Shown here in pieces: positions 1 to 11,992 of a stretch of 37,500 bases of DNA. The translations under genes and the position numbers were made by a program. How positions within the stretch are numbered: the first letter of the stretch is position 1; each line of letters starts with the position of its first letter. Where the stretch lies: the NCBI GenBank assembly GCA_016946835.1, contig JACVTC010000027.1, positions 1,095,001 to 1,132,500 on the forward strand, given 5' to 3'. The notes beneath the pieces are model-generated. The model was not told the origin of the DNA. It saw only the letters and a list, made by a program, of their open reading frames with translations, and searched no databases. Source of the DNA: Neocallimastix lanati (nom. inval.). Taxonomy: Eukaryota > Neocallimastigomycota > Neocallimastigomycetes > Neocallimastigales > Neocallimastigaceae.

Positions 1-225
1 TTTCTTATTTGGCACCTCTTCAATTTTATTTTTTTTAATTTCCTTTACTATATCATCTAAATTATAATTCATAAAATCATCCATAGTAATTAAATATCCT
101 TTTTTTGGTATATATTCAAAATTTGAAATAATATTAATATCATCCTGTTTATCACCATATACTATAGCACAAATAAGGGCTAATATATATATGGTGAATA
201 AGAAATAAATTTTCCTGTTGTACAT
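1..225 (-). CDS. Secreted protein, N-terminal exon (partial)
   Basis: The reading frame starts with ATG at 225-223 and stays open for 75 codons to the window edge, so the gene continues outside. The first ~24 residues form a clear secretory signal peptide: a basic start (MYNRK), a hydrophobic core (IYFLFTIYILALICAIVY), then a polar Gly-Asp-Lys stretch where signal peptidase would cut. The following residues are mixed charged and polar (for example KKGYLITMDDF, EIKKNKIEE), unlike the AT-driven Ile/Tyr/Phe noise of the flanks. I do not recognise the family from 75 residues. Anaerobic fungi secrete many enzymes and small proteins, so an extracellular role is likely, but the specific function is unknown. 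The sequence upstream of the ATG is poly-T/A and (AT)n. Confidence 0.72.
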   Translation of the reverse strand, partial: MYNRKIYFLFTIYILALICAIVYGDKQDDINIISNFEYIPKKGYLITMDDFMNYNLDDIVKEIKKNKIEEVPNKK

Positions 226-544
226 TTTGATTTATCTTTCTTTTTTTTATTTTTTTTTTAAAAAAAAAAAAAAAGAAATATATATATATATATTTATTAA
301 TTTTACGAAAAAGGTCACAAAATTGAATTATATATAATAATATAATTATATTATAAATTATATATATATATGTTTTTTATAAATAATTTTAGATTTATTA
401 TATTAATATATTAATATTTTCAATATTATTATTATTATAATTCAATTATTAAATTAATTGTTTTTGTTTTTATATACATAAATTTATTTCTCTATGTCAT
501 TCAATACTTTATTTTTTTTAAAAAAAAAATAAAATAAAATAAAG

Positions 545-577
<33 letters not shown>

Positions 578-903
578 TAATAAATGTATAATAAACGTGT
601 TAAAAAAAAAAAAAAAAAAAAGATGACAAACAAAAATTAAAATATATTATAAAATTCAAAATGAATTAATAATAATAATAAAATAAATACCTTTTAGCAA
701 ATGTTATTATGATAATAAATATATTAAAATATGATTACAAATATTGAATATACTTATTTTTTATTTCTTTTTTTTTTTTTTTGTAAAATTTATTATTATG
801 GTAAGGGACTTATTGAGTTTTAAAATTGTAGTTTTTTTTTTTTTTAAAAAAAAATATGTATATATAAAGTATATTACAAAATAATTAAAAATAAAATATA
901 TTG

Positions 904-947
<44 letters not shown>

Positions 948-1530
948 TAAATAATAATATTAATATTACTATTTATTTGTTTTATCTTTTCTAATTTAAA
1001 TATTTTGTTTTTAATTATTTTCTTTTTTCCTCTTTTTTTTTTTTTTTTTTTTTTTTGTATATATATATATTTTTTTAATTATTATTATTTTTTCTTTAAT
1101 TACTTTAAAACATTAAATAAAATAATTATTTAATAATTAAATAAAATTAAAATTAATTATGATCATTAAATCATAATATTTAATTTTAAGTAATTATTAA
1201 AATTTTCTTTTTATTTAATCTTTATATTAAAATGGCCTTTTTTTTTTTACTTCTTGTTTTTTTTTAAAGTTTTATTATTTTATTATTTTTATTTTTCTTT
1301 AATTCCTTTTTTTTTTTTTTAATATTTATTAATAAAAAATTAAAATTTTAATTGAGTAATATATTATAATAAAATTTAATATATTTATATAAATTAAAAA
1401 ATAATTAAAATAAGGGAAAATAATTTGTTAATTTTTTTTATTTCATAATAATAAATATTAATAATTTTTTATTTATTTATATTTTTTAAAATAAAAGTTT
1501 AAAAAAAAAAAAAAAGATTATTTATATATA

Positions 1531-1620
1531 AAATAAATAAATAATAAATAATAAATAATAAATAATTAATAATAAATAATAAATAATAAATAATAAATAA
1601 ATAAATAAATAAATAAATAG
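1531..1620. repeat. AAATAAT-type A-rich microsatellite
   Basis: Runs of AAATAAT and AAAT units on the plus strand. It lies ~170 bases from a T-rich block of the complementary unit (1788-2103), so the two could pair as a large imperfect hairpin. Confidence 0.8.
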
Positions 1621-1787
1621 ATAAATAATTAATTTATTAATTATCAAATATAATGAATTAGTAAAAATATAACATAAAGATTACATTTTCATATTATTCA
1701 TTGAAAGCTTCTATAATAATAAAATAAAATAATGATTATTTAATACCATCTCCTATATTATATATAATAATTTAATATTATAAATAT

Positions 1788-2103
1788 TTATTATTATTTA
1801 TTATTTAATATTTATTCTTTATTATTTATTATTTATTATTTATTATTTATTATTTATTATTTATTATTTATTATTTATTATTTATTATTTATTATTTATT
1901 ATTTAATATTTACTATTTATTATTTACTATTATTTATTATTTATTATTTAATTATTTATTATTTATTATTTATTATTTATTTATTATTTATTATTTAATA
2001 TTTATTATTTATTATTTAATATTTATTATTTATTATTTATTATTTATTATTTATTATTTATTATTTATTATTTATTATTTATTATTTATTATTTATTATT
2101 TAT
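1788..2103. repeat. ATTATTT heptanucleotide array
   Basis: About 315 bases of near-perfect 7-bp ATTATTT units, with occasional ATTTAAT and ATTTACT variants. The array ends at 2101-2127 in a non-repetitive junction with core TACTCTTTTT, which recurs in inverse orientation at 20297-20323 and 20353-20379. Confidence 0.9.
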
Positions 2104-3127
2104 TAATAAATACTCTTTTTATTTATTTATTTATTTATTATTCAATTATTTATTAATTGTTTATAGGAGTTTATATGATTATTAATTATTTATTTATTTA
2201 TTGTTTATTTTTTTTTAAAAATAAAAAGTATCCAAAAAAAAAAAAATAAATAAATAAATAATGATATAATTTAATTTGTATCAATATATGGTGCAATTTT
2301 AAATTAATATTATAAATTAATTAAAAAGAAATTCTATTTAAAATTTTTTAAAGATGAAAATAAAAAAATAAAAATAAAAATAAAAAAAAAAAAAAAGATG
2401 ATAGTTAGATAAAATTTAATTTGAACTTTAAAAGTAATATTTAATGATTATCATCAAATTTCACGTTAATAAATAATATAAATAAATAGATAAATAAATA
2501 GATAAATAAATAAATATTTATTTAAATATATATATGATATATAATGAAATAATTTCATGTTTAAAACAAAATTTAGTTAATTTCTTTTTATTATTAAATA
2601 TATTCCATTTTTATTTTATTTTATTTTATTTTATTTTTTTATTTTCTTCATTTATTAAAATATTATTAAAATTGAAAAAAAAAAAAAAATAAAGAAATAG
2701 CTTTTAATATATATATTTTTATTAATAAAAATAAAAAAAATAAAAAATTAATACAACATTTATAATTAATTTTGTTGTTATAGTTGTTATCAAGTAAATA
2801 AATAAAGATATATTTATAAAAAAGAAATGAATTAAATATAAAAAAATTAAAATTTTCAAGATTTTAAAATAATTATTACATATTAGTAATTTTTTTTTTT
2901 TTGACTTATTCACATTAAATTATTTTAATATGGTTTCATTTTTATATTTTGAATATTTCATTTCTTCATTTCTTAAATTCGATTATTTTTTTTTTTTTTT
3001 TTTATTTAATTATTATAATGTTTTATTGTTTAATAATTTATGTAGAAAATGATATTACTATTATTTATTTATTTTTATTATTATTGTTATAGTAGGTGTA
3101 TAAGATCATGATTTATATTATATTGAT

Positions 3128-4197
3128 TTACTCATCAGACATATAATCTTCATCATCCCAGTCCTTTTTTTATTTTTTATTTTTTTTTTTTTAAAAAAAA
3201 AAAAAGTATTAACAAAGTAATGATTTATATGAATACATATGTAATAGATTAAATAATATAAAATATTAAAACACAATTATTAGTAATTTGTTAATATAAA
3301 TTATACTTATTTTTATATATTGAAATAAAATTTGACTTTTTTTTTTTTTTTTTTACCTCTTCAACTTCATCATCATACCAGAAAGATTCATCTTCTTCCT
3401 GTTCTGGTTGATTTTTTATTATAAAGTCTTCCGCTATTTTTTAAAATTATTTGATATAATAATGATAATAATAATATAATAGTAATAATATTATTTTAAT
3501 TAATAAAAATATCTCAATATAAAATATAGCCAAAATTTTACTTTTTATTAATTCATATAATTATTTTAAATATATATATAAAAAAAAATAAAATAAAATA
3601 TAATAAAAATAAAAATAATAATAAGGTGCTAACCTGATTTTGGTATAGTAACATTTTCTGGGATATCTTTTTTTGACTTTTCAACTTGTTCACGAACTAT
3701 TTTATTATATTGTTCTCTGTCATTTCTATACATAACCTATTAAAAACGTTTTATTATTAAATAATATATTAAAATTCATGAATATATATATATTTATAGT
3801 TTAAAATCAATATAAATTAATAAATTTATAATTAATATAGATATATATTATTATTATTATTATCGTAAACTACTTACACCAGCATCAACATTTGCAGGTG
3901 ATGAAACATTTGGATCAGTTAATAATGATATAACAGAAATTAAAATACCTAATAAATTTTAAAATTATATATTTTTAATTTAATAAGTAAATATATATAT
4001 ATATCTATAAATATATATGTATATATAATATTTACTTTCAACAGATTGTGTTGGATTCCATCTTTCTTCTGGACGTTCACCACTTTATTTAATTATTTAT
4101 TCATTAAATTTTTTTTTTTTTAAGAAAAATATTAATAATTATCATCATTCTTATCTTTGTTTTATTTTATTTTATTTTATTTATTTATTCCCTTTCT

Positions 4198-4258
<61 letters not shown>

Positions 4259-4456
4259 AATATTAACAATGATATATTATGTATATATAAATTTACCTCA
4301 TTGGATCTGGAGTTGGTGGATGTAAAATTGAAATACATAAACGACCATCAGTATAGCTATATTTAATAATGTTATATAAATATTAATTTTTGATAGAAAA
4401 AAAAATTATTTATATAAATAAAAGAATTATTCACTAATAATACTTACACATTTGGC

Positions 4457-4493
<37 letters not shown>

Positions 4494-5388
4494 TTAATTA
4501 GTTTTTTATATTAATATTTAATTTTAATCACAATATTATTTAATTAATTTTTAATTATATTAGTATTTTTTGATTAATATATTCATAATAAATAAATGAA
4601 TATTAAATAAATAATAAATAAATAATTCGTATATATATAGTGTATGTTTATTTATTGAATTTATTACATGGAAGAATGGTGAGTTAAAAGTGAAGGTTGG
4701 TGGATTGAATGGGTAATCTTCTGGGAATTTCATTGTTGCCTTTTAGTTTAAAATAAAAAAATATCAAATTATTATTTTATATTTTTATTTTAAATTTTAA
4801 AATTTTTATTTTAAATATTGTATGGATAATCTATTCAAAAATAATATATATATATATAGTAATAATATCTATATTGTAATAATTATTAAAACTATTATTA
4901 TAAACTTACTTTAAAGTATCCTCCTTCATAGATAGTATCTGGTGGACCAAAAATTCCAATACTAATAATAAATTAACGGTAATTAAGAGGTTATTATTTT
5001 AATATAACGATTAAAGTTTTAATTAATTGTTTAATAGCTACAAACATTTAAATAGTTTCATTTATTGATAATACATACTCCCATACAAAAATATTATCTT
5101 CCTTTAATTCAACCTTATATTATTATTTAAATAAAATATGGAAATTATTAAAAACTAAATTATATTAAAATTATTTAAATAAAATTTCATACGGTACTTA
5201 CATTAAAACCTGGAAGCTGATTTTTTTGAAATTCTTTTTTTTTTTATTTTATTTTATTAAGAAAGAATAAAATAATATTATCATTTATAAATATAAGTAT
5301 TTTCATTATCCAAATATAATTAATTTATGGTATATAATTTTTAAAATTTACCTCTAAATTGTCTTTGAAGAGTTTGTGCTGCCGACAT
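3128..5388 (-). CDS. CDC34: Ubiquitin-conjugating enzyme E2, Cdc34/UBE2R type
   Basis: E2 enzyme that takes ubiquitin from E1 and, with SCF-type E3 ligases, builds Lys48 chains on cell-cycle targets in nucleus and cytosol. The gene has 12 exons on the minus strand: 5388-5352, 5233-5202, 5113-5079, 4961-4910, 4739-4668, 4455-4448, 4356-4297, 4082-4036, 3948-3878, 3736-3634, 3433-3357, 3163-3128. They sum to 630 nt (209 aa plus stop) and every join keeps frame. Visible landmarks: WDIGIFGPPDTIYEGGYFKA, the HPN motif at residues 76-78, catalytic Cys86 in DGRLCISILHPP, the Cdc34-specific acidic loop TPDPMSGERPEERW after the cysteine, SPANVDAGVMYR, and an Asp/Glu-rich C-terminal tail from ~185 ending DDEDYMSDE. 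Loop plus acidic tail point to Cdc34/UBE2R rather than UBE2G. The tail is shorter than in budding yeast Cdc34. Introns run 87-214 nt. Exon 6 is only 8 nt long. Confidence 0.95.
4448..4455 (-). other. CDC34: 8-nt microexon of the Cdc34 gene
   Basis: Read on the minus strand, TAG|CCAAATGT|GTAAGTA. It joins CAT (His76, end of the 4739-4668 exon) to C|TAT (4356-4297 exon), giving H-P-N-V-Y. Pro77 and Asn78 belong to the near-invariant E2 HPN motif, so the exon is required for a functional enzyme. Flanking introns are 212 and 91 nt. Confidence 0.9.
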
Positions 5389-6592
5389 ATTTTAATTAAA
5401 CTATGTTCAATGATAATTATTTTGGAAAAAATAATAAATTTAATTAATTACTAAATTTGTTAATTAAAAAAAGTATGTTTTAAAATTAAAAGGATCTCAT
5501 TTTAACATTAAATAAATTTTTAAAATAATAATCTTTCCTTTTATAAATATATATAATTTATTTATAATATATTGTTTATAAAATAATATAATATATATCA
5601 AAAACAATATTATATTATACTTTAATGATTTTACTACTTTATATTTTTAGTATTTTTAACATTTGCAATCAATTATTTTTAAATTAACTAATAACATATA
5701 TATATATATATTTTAAGAATTTAAATAAATATAAAAAAAAAAGCTTTCATAATAATATTGCTTATATTTTACTAATTTAGTAAAATATTTATTAAATAAA
5801 ACAACCTTTTCTTATTTCAGTTTTATTTGCATATTATTATTAAATTTCTATAATTAATAATTTATCATCCATTTTAATAATAATTCTTTTTTGTTTTTAA
5901 CTTTTATAATAAGATCTTTGTTATAAATAGATATATATTTAAATTTCTATTGGATTGATTATATTTTTTAAATTTTAATTTACTATTATATTATAGTTTA
6001 TATATTATTATCTTGTTGCATTTAATCCATTATAAATTATAATTATATTATGATAAATGATTTCCATCTACTATTGTATTTACATTACTTTATGAATTCA
6101 AAATATAATAAAATAAAATAATAAAAGAAATATATTATTTTGTATGTATAAAAGAATATCAACTAATAATTATTATAATATTATTTATTAAATATATTTA
6201 CCTTTTATTTTAATTAATTTTTTCAGTATTTTACAAATAAAAAATATAAAATAAAAAAAATAAAATAAAAAAAAAAAAACTTTTATAAAAGTTACAAACA
6301 GAATAAAAGTAAAAAAGTTTTATTTTATTTATATATATAACAAAAAAAAAAAAATAGAAAAATAATAATTTATATACTATTATTTAATAGATTAAATTTA
6401 ATATATTATTACAGAAAGTGATTAATATATTGTAATATATGATATCAATATATTAAATGGGGTATAAATAGTATAAATAATACAAATAATTATAAAAAAA
6501 ATTAATTTGAACAATTTGAAGAAAAAAAAAAAAACATAATCAATAGATATATAATTTAAATTTATAAATAACTAATTTATCTATATTAATAA

Positions 6593-6675
6593 ATAAATAA
6601 ATAAATATATAGATAGATAAATAAATAAATAGATAAATAAATAGATAAATAAATAAATAGATAAATAAATAAATA
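6593..6675. repeat. AAAT/AGAT tetranucleotide microsatellite
   Basis: Alternating AAATAAAT and AGATAAAT blocks, clearly periodic with a 4-bp unit and an irregular 12-bp superstructure. Confidence 0.8.
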
Positions 6676-7132
6676 ATATATAATTAAAAAAGTAAATATA
6701 TATATAAATAGATAAATAAATAAATTATAAATAATTAATTAATTAATAAATAAATTTTTAAATAAATAAGTAAATATCAATTAAATATAAATTAATAATA
6801 TAATAAATATATATATAATAAATAGATAAATTAATAATTAAATAAATAAATTATAACATTATTATCATTATTGTATAAAAATAATAATAAAAAAAAATAA
6901 TATAAAAAAAGATTCAAATATATTCCATGAATACATACTGTTTTGGTTTAAAGTAAAGTTTTTAAAAGTCAATAAAATTAAAGTTTTATATCATCATATA
7001 ATTTTTTTTTTTTTTATATCTTATTATAATAATGTACATAAAATCTTTAAATTAGGAATTGAATAATATAATTAAAATAATAATAATAAAAAAAAAAAAT
7101 TTTTTTTTCTTTAATTCTTCTATATCATTTTA

Positions 7133-7181
<49 letters not shown>

Positions 7182-8209
7182 ATTCTAAAATATTATGTCA
7201 TCTCTTTAACTTTTTTATCTTTTTCTTTCTATTATATATATAGTAAATTTATATTGATATAAATTAACTATTATAATTTATAATTAATTATAAAAATATT
7301 ATTTTATTCCTAAAATTATAAAAAAAAATTTTTTTAAAAAAATTTATATATATATATATTTATATTAATAAAAAAAATAATTATATTTAGTAATAAAATA
7401 AAATATCTGCATTTATATATGTATATTTTAACATTCTTTTAAATCTTAAAAATTATATATACAAATATGTTTATAAAGAATTATTAGGATTTTATAATTA
7501 ATATTTATAAAAATAATAATTAATTTAATAATATTTGTATTATTAACGAAAATAAAATGATAAGTTATTGATATATATAAATATATAAGGTATCTATTAT
7601 ATATGTTCGGTTTTATTATTAAAAAAGACTTTTTTTTTTTTTTTTTTTTATGATAATGGTAAAGGAGGTCTTGAAAAAGTAATATATATAATATATATAT
7701 ATTAATAATTATTTATTAACGATGGAGCTTTTTTAATTAATTAATAAATTAATAAATTTATTATTATATTTTAAATAATAAAATATAAAATAAAAAGAAA
7801 CTATACAATATATATATGTGTGTATATATGATGTTTTAAAAGAACAAAAAAAATTTTTTTTTATATAAATAAAGTATAAATAATTATTTATAAATTATTT
7901 ATAATTTATTACTATATACATAAAAAGATAGTATAATAAAAAACCACAATTAATCTTGTTATTAAATGTTTAAATGTTAAGATAATAAAATAAAAATAAG
8001 AAAAAAAAAAAAAAAAAAAAAAAAAGTTAAAACATCTATTAATGATGTGCAGCAAACTCTTCGTTGAACCAATAAAATTATTATTATTTATAAATAGTTT
8101 ACAAATTAAAAAAAAAAAAAAAGTAGCTTAAAGAAGTTATTTCTAACTGATACAAATCTAGTTATGTTTTTTAATTAATTTTATTTGATATTTACAAGTC
8201 AAATCAATC

Positions 8210-8247
<38 letters not shown>

Positions 8248-8520
8248 GGAAGAGAATACACTTCCAGTGCTTTATTAATTAGATAATTGTAATTATATTT
8301 TTTATGTATTACATTTTATAAAATTAAAATTAAAGATAAAAATAAAAATTATATAAAATGTAACAAGTAAAATAAAAAAAAAAGTTCTGAGGTTCAAAAA
8401 AAAAAAAAAAAAAAAAAAAAATTCTGTGTGATGTGTATAATATGTAGTGACATGATCACCATCTAAATTTAAAATAATAAAACAAAAAAACGTAACATCT
8501 TTTTAAAAAAATGTAGTATC

Positions 8521-8772
8521 TACTAAACTAAACTAAACTAAACTAAAACTCTCCCTTGAAAAATTCAGAAAGATTCTCATTATCAATTATCTAGAGAGAG
8601 TAATTCTCATTTAAAAGAATTATTCCTCCATAGATTCTGTGAGTGGCACTCATAGACTGTGAGTAGTTGTGTTTGAAGTATATGGGATAGGGAACTATTA
8701 ATAGTATTGTTCCTAAGCCATATCGGTACGACGTTGACACTCTAGGTACTGAAGGAAGAATTTCTTACTAAA
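8521..8772. mobile_element. Palindrome-rich island, possible SINE/LTR relic or ncRNA
   Basis: A ~250-base stretch of normal complexity in otherwise repetitive DNA, without an open frame on either strand. It begins with five AAACT units (8523-8547), which read on the minus strand would be a 3' (TTTAG)n tail. TACTAAA at 8521-8527 recurs at 8766-8772, like a short target-site duplication, though the first copy overlaps the pentamer repeat. It contains a perfect palindrome TGAGTGGCACTCA (8640-8652), another ACTATTAATAGT (8694-8705) nested between GGAAC and GTTCC, and CTGTGAGT repeated 20 bases apart (8637, 8657). The minus-strand TGGCTTAGGA (8711-8720 region) resembles an RNA polymerase III A box, but no convincing B box follows. 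Alternatives are a solo LTR or a structured RNA gene. Class uncertain. Confidence 0.35.
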
Positions 8773-8942
8773 TCAATCAAAAAAGTTAAAAAAAAAAAAA
8801 AAAACTTGTTCAGATCCAATAAAATTATGTGTAAAAATAATAATAATAATAAAAAAAGAGCATACTTTATCTTTAATAAATGAATTTATCCTTTATCTTT
8901 TTATCTTTTTATAAATAATATTAAAAGATAATAATATTATTC

Positions 8943-8974
<32 letters not shown>

Positions 8975-9141
8975 ATGAAAGTATAATAAAATAAAAAATA
9001 AAAAGAAAAGAAAAGGTAAAAAAATACATATTAATATATTCAAAAAAAAAAAAAGTAATTTTTTTATTTTATTTTTTTTATTATTTTTTTATTTTTTTTT
9101 ATAAAGAAAAATCATTCATCTTTTTTTATATATAAAATTAT

Positions 9142-9178
<37 letters not shown>

Positions 9179-9188
9179 AATTATATTA

Positions 9189-9206
9189 CCCCTCTTCCCC
9201 CCGGGG
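9189..9206. other. C/G-rich spot in AT-rich DNA
   Basis: ACCCCTCTTCCCCCCGGGG contains the palindrome CCCCGGGG (9199-9206). It is the densest G/C run outside coding sequence in the window. The flanks to about 9370 are moderately complex but not coding. Function unknown. Confidence 0.5.
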
Positions 9207-9840
9207 AATCGTATGGAAAAAATGATTTGACTAAAATAATTAATCCGACTTTTTTTTTATTAAAAAAAAAAAAAGTTAAATCATCCCATTATTAAAATCT
9301 TAATTAAATTGAAGGTTAAGCTAATTGACATATATTCACATGGACGAATGATTCATAATTATAAATGTATGGAAAATAAACATTATTTTATCTTTTTTTT
9401 TTTTTTTTTTTTATTTTATTTTATTTTAGTTTTTTATAATTGACATTTTTTTTATCATTTTTTTATTTATTTATTTGCTTATTTATTTATTTATTTATTT
9501 ATTATATTGCATTATTAGTATTCATTATTTTATTGAAAAGATATTAATACAATTAATTAATTAATTTTTACTATTATTATTTTTTTTTTTATTTTTTATT
9601 TTTTTTGAACATTACTTTTAATAAATAAATAAATATATATATAATAATGTTAAAATATATTTATTTATATATTATTTATTTATTTATTTTTTAGTTAGTT
9701 ACTATTTTTTTTTTTTTTTTTTTTTTTTTGTTTTAAAAAGAAGTCAAAAATAGTCAATAATACAATAATAATAATAATATTATTATTATTATTAATTTTT
9801 TTTGAGATTTTTTTTTTTTATTTTATAATAATTTTCATGC

Positions 9841-10600
9841 TTATAAATGATGTTGAATAACAACCGCATCTAAAAGATCGGCGTCCTTTAATGTTTGATT
9901 AATATCATGATATTCTTTATTTGGGAATGAAGTCTTTATTATAAATGGTCTTGAATCTGGGTTAATACTGTTTTTAATAATCATAATCATAATAATAAAA
10001 TTAAATATTGTTAAAGATGATTATTATATACATTAATGTCATATATTGTTTTATTTGAGTTAGAAAAACATAATTATAAATTAATGTAATTAATTAAAAA
10101 CTTATGTAAAAGATTATTTATTTCAATACCTCTTAATGTATGTCATGACATCCCCAACGGTATGAGAATGGTTAAAGGTAGCCATTTCTCTGTTATTATT
10201 TTATAAAAAATATATATATATATATATATATTAATATTATATATTATTATAAAAATAATAGTTTAAATAATACATAATTATATTAATAATAATAAAAAGA
10301 ACCTTGAGCCATTAGAAAGACGAATTTGAAGCGTAGTAGTTGGTTGACTTTCATCAACTTCAACTTTATTATTTTCTGGCTCCTTATTTTTTTGTTGTGG
10401 TGGTGGACTAGAAACTTCAACACCTGGTACAAAACTACCGATAATAATTATTTATTTTAATATATTAATATATTAATATATAATAATACAATAATACAAT
10501 AATACAATAAATAATATATAATAATATAATAATATAATAATATAATAAATAATTATATTTATATTTTAAAGCTCTATAATAAAAAAACGTAATTCATTTT

Positions 10601-10644
<44 letters not shown>

Positions 10645-11493
10645 CCTTCCTAATTTTTGACCAACACCTTCAAATGGCTTTAATTTCTTTGGTGGTGGAA
10701 CATAATCTTCATTCAAACGATGAGAAACTTCAACATTGAGTTCTTCACCTCTTTTAATATTGAAAAGTTCAGTTGGAGCATAACTATATATATATTAATT
10801 TCAAAAAAAAAAAAAAAAAAAAAAAAAATAAAAAATAAAAATAATTTAATTTCATTTATTATTATATATTTTATATTATACATAAATTATTGATTATTAA
10901 AAAACTTTTTTTGTTTATTATTGTTTAATTTTTGTTATGTATATAAATCTTACCCTTCTTCTAAATTCTTTAAAACATTTTGATGACTTTTATAATCCAT
11001 TAAAGGTCCATCATCGATACTAAAACCATTCTTCCAGAAGGTAATCATACGCTTAACCTAAATAAAAAAAAAAAAAATTTTTTTATCAATGACTCTACTC
11101 TATATATATATATATATATATATTTTATTTACCTTTTCTTTTTTTGGTTCGCTAGTTGAGCCATAGTATACACTATCATTAGCATCACTACCTAATTTAT
11201 AACCTATAAAATATATTATAATAATATTAATATTAATAGGAATGATATTGATTGCCATAAATTAAGAGATTTTTTTTTTATTTATTATTTATATATAATT
11301 CATAATTCATTACCTCCACCGGTAAATCTTTCTGGTTCTTTTGGTTTTTCTTCTTCTCTTTCTTCAGCCTTGTTTCTTCCTCTATTAAAGTTTAAAAAAT
11401 CACCATATTTAATATTGTTTCGATATATATATATATTTAATTATATAATTTTTTATTATATTAATCGTTAGTAATACTCTTTCGTTATTAATT

Positions 11494-11536
<43 letters not shown>

Positions 11537-11953
11537 TACTTTTTAATATTTATTATATTTGTCATATTGAAATATTTACTGAGAAGCATGTTCAAAAATC
11601 TTTTTTAATAAACGGTTGGTAGTACTATTTTCACCACCTTCCATAAGAATTCCTCTATTTATAAATTTATTGTTTATATTTTTTTATAGGTTTATATTTA
11701 TTATACAATTAATATAATTAACATATAATATTTATATATATATATAGAATTGATTAAAGTTTCAATTAATAAAAATTTTAAAATCATTTATTTATAATTT
11801 ATAAATTTTGAATATTAAATTGAAATCGAAATTTACGAATGTTCTCCACCAGCAAAATAATTTTGTTTATTTTTATCATCTTGAGAAGATTCATTATCAT
11901 GTCTGAAGCTATCTAAAGTAGCAAAATGATTATTGGTATAATAACTTTTTATT

Positions 11954-11992
<39 letters not shown>

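Larger units (their letters stand above)
226..3127. other. Intergenic, simple-repeat rich
   Basis: No supportable gene. It holds poly-T runs (the longest about 903-946), T-run/A-run junctions (about 243-275 and 3181-3205 just beyond), (AT)n, (ATA)n and two opposed blocks of a 7-bp AAATAAT/ATTATTT repeat. The short open frame on the minus strand near 2722-2913 is Ile/Phe/Leu-only and looks like base-composition noise. Confidence 0.8.
5389..9840. other. Intergenic, 4.4 kb
   Basis: No gene could be supported. Most is (AT)n, (AAAT)n and long homopolymers, such as A-runs near 7142-7180 and 8008-8024 and T-runs near 8211-8242 and 9145-9177. An (AAAT/AGAT) tetranucleotide block sits at about 6593-6675. 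Between about 8040 and 9370 are less repetitive pieces separated by A/T runs, including the 8521-8772 island and a C/G-rich spot at 9189-9206. The phrase CCAATAAAATTAT occurs at 8069 and again at ~8816, bracketing the island. A short coding-like phrase near 7650-7680 has no continuation. Confidence 0.75.

Noticed and set aside
4157-4366. 69-codon plus-strand frame with a poly-Phe run
   Set aside because: It overlaps an intron and exon of the Cdc34 gene in antisense; the Phe run is a poly-T tract.
7640-7685. Exon-like phrase (NGKGGLEK) followed by GTAATA
   Set aside because: No partner exon or upstream frame could be found within reach.
8380-8460. GAGGTTCAAA resembling a tRNA T-arm (B box)
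   Set aside because: It is followed by a poly-A run. No acceptor stem or D-arm could be paired, so it is not a tRNA gene.
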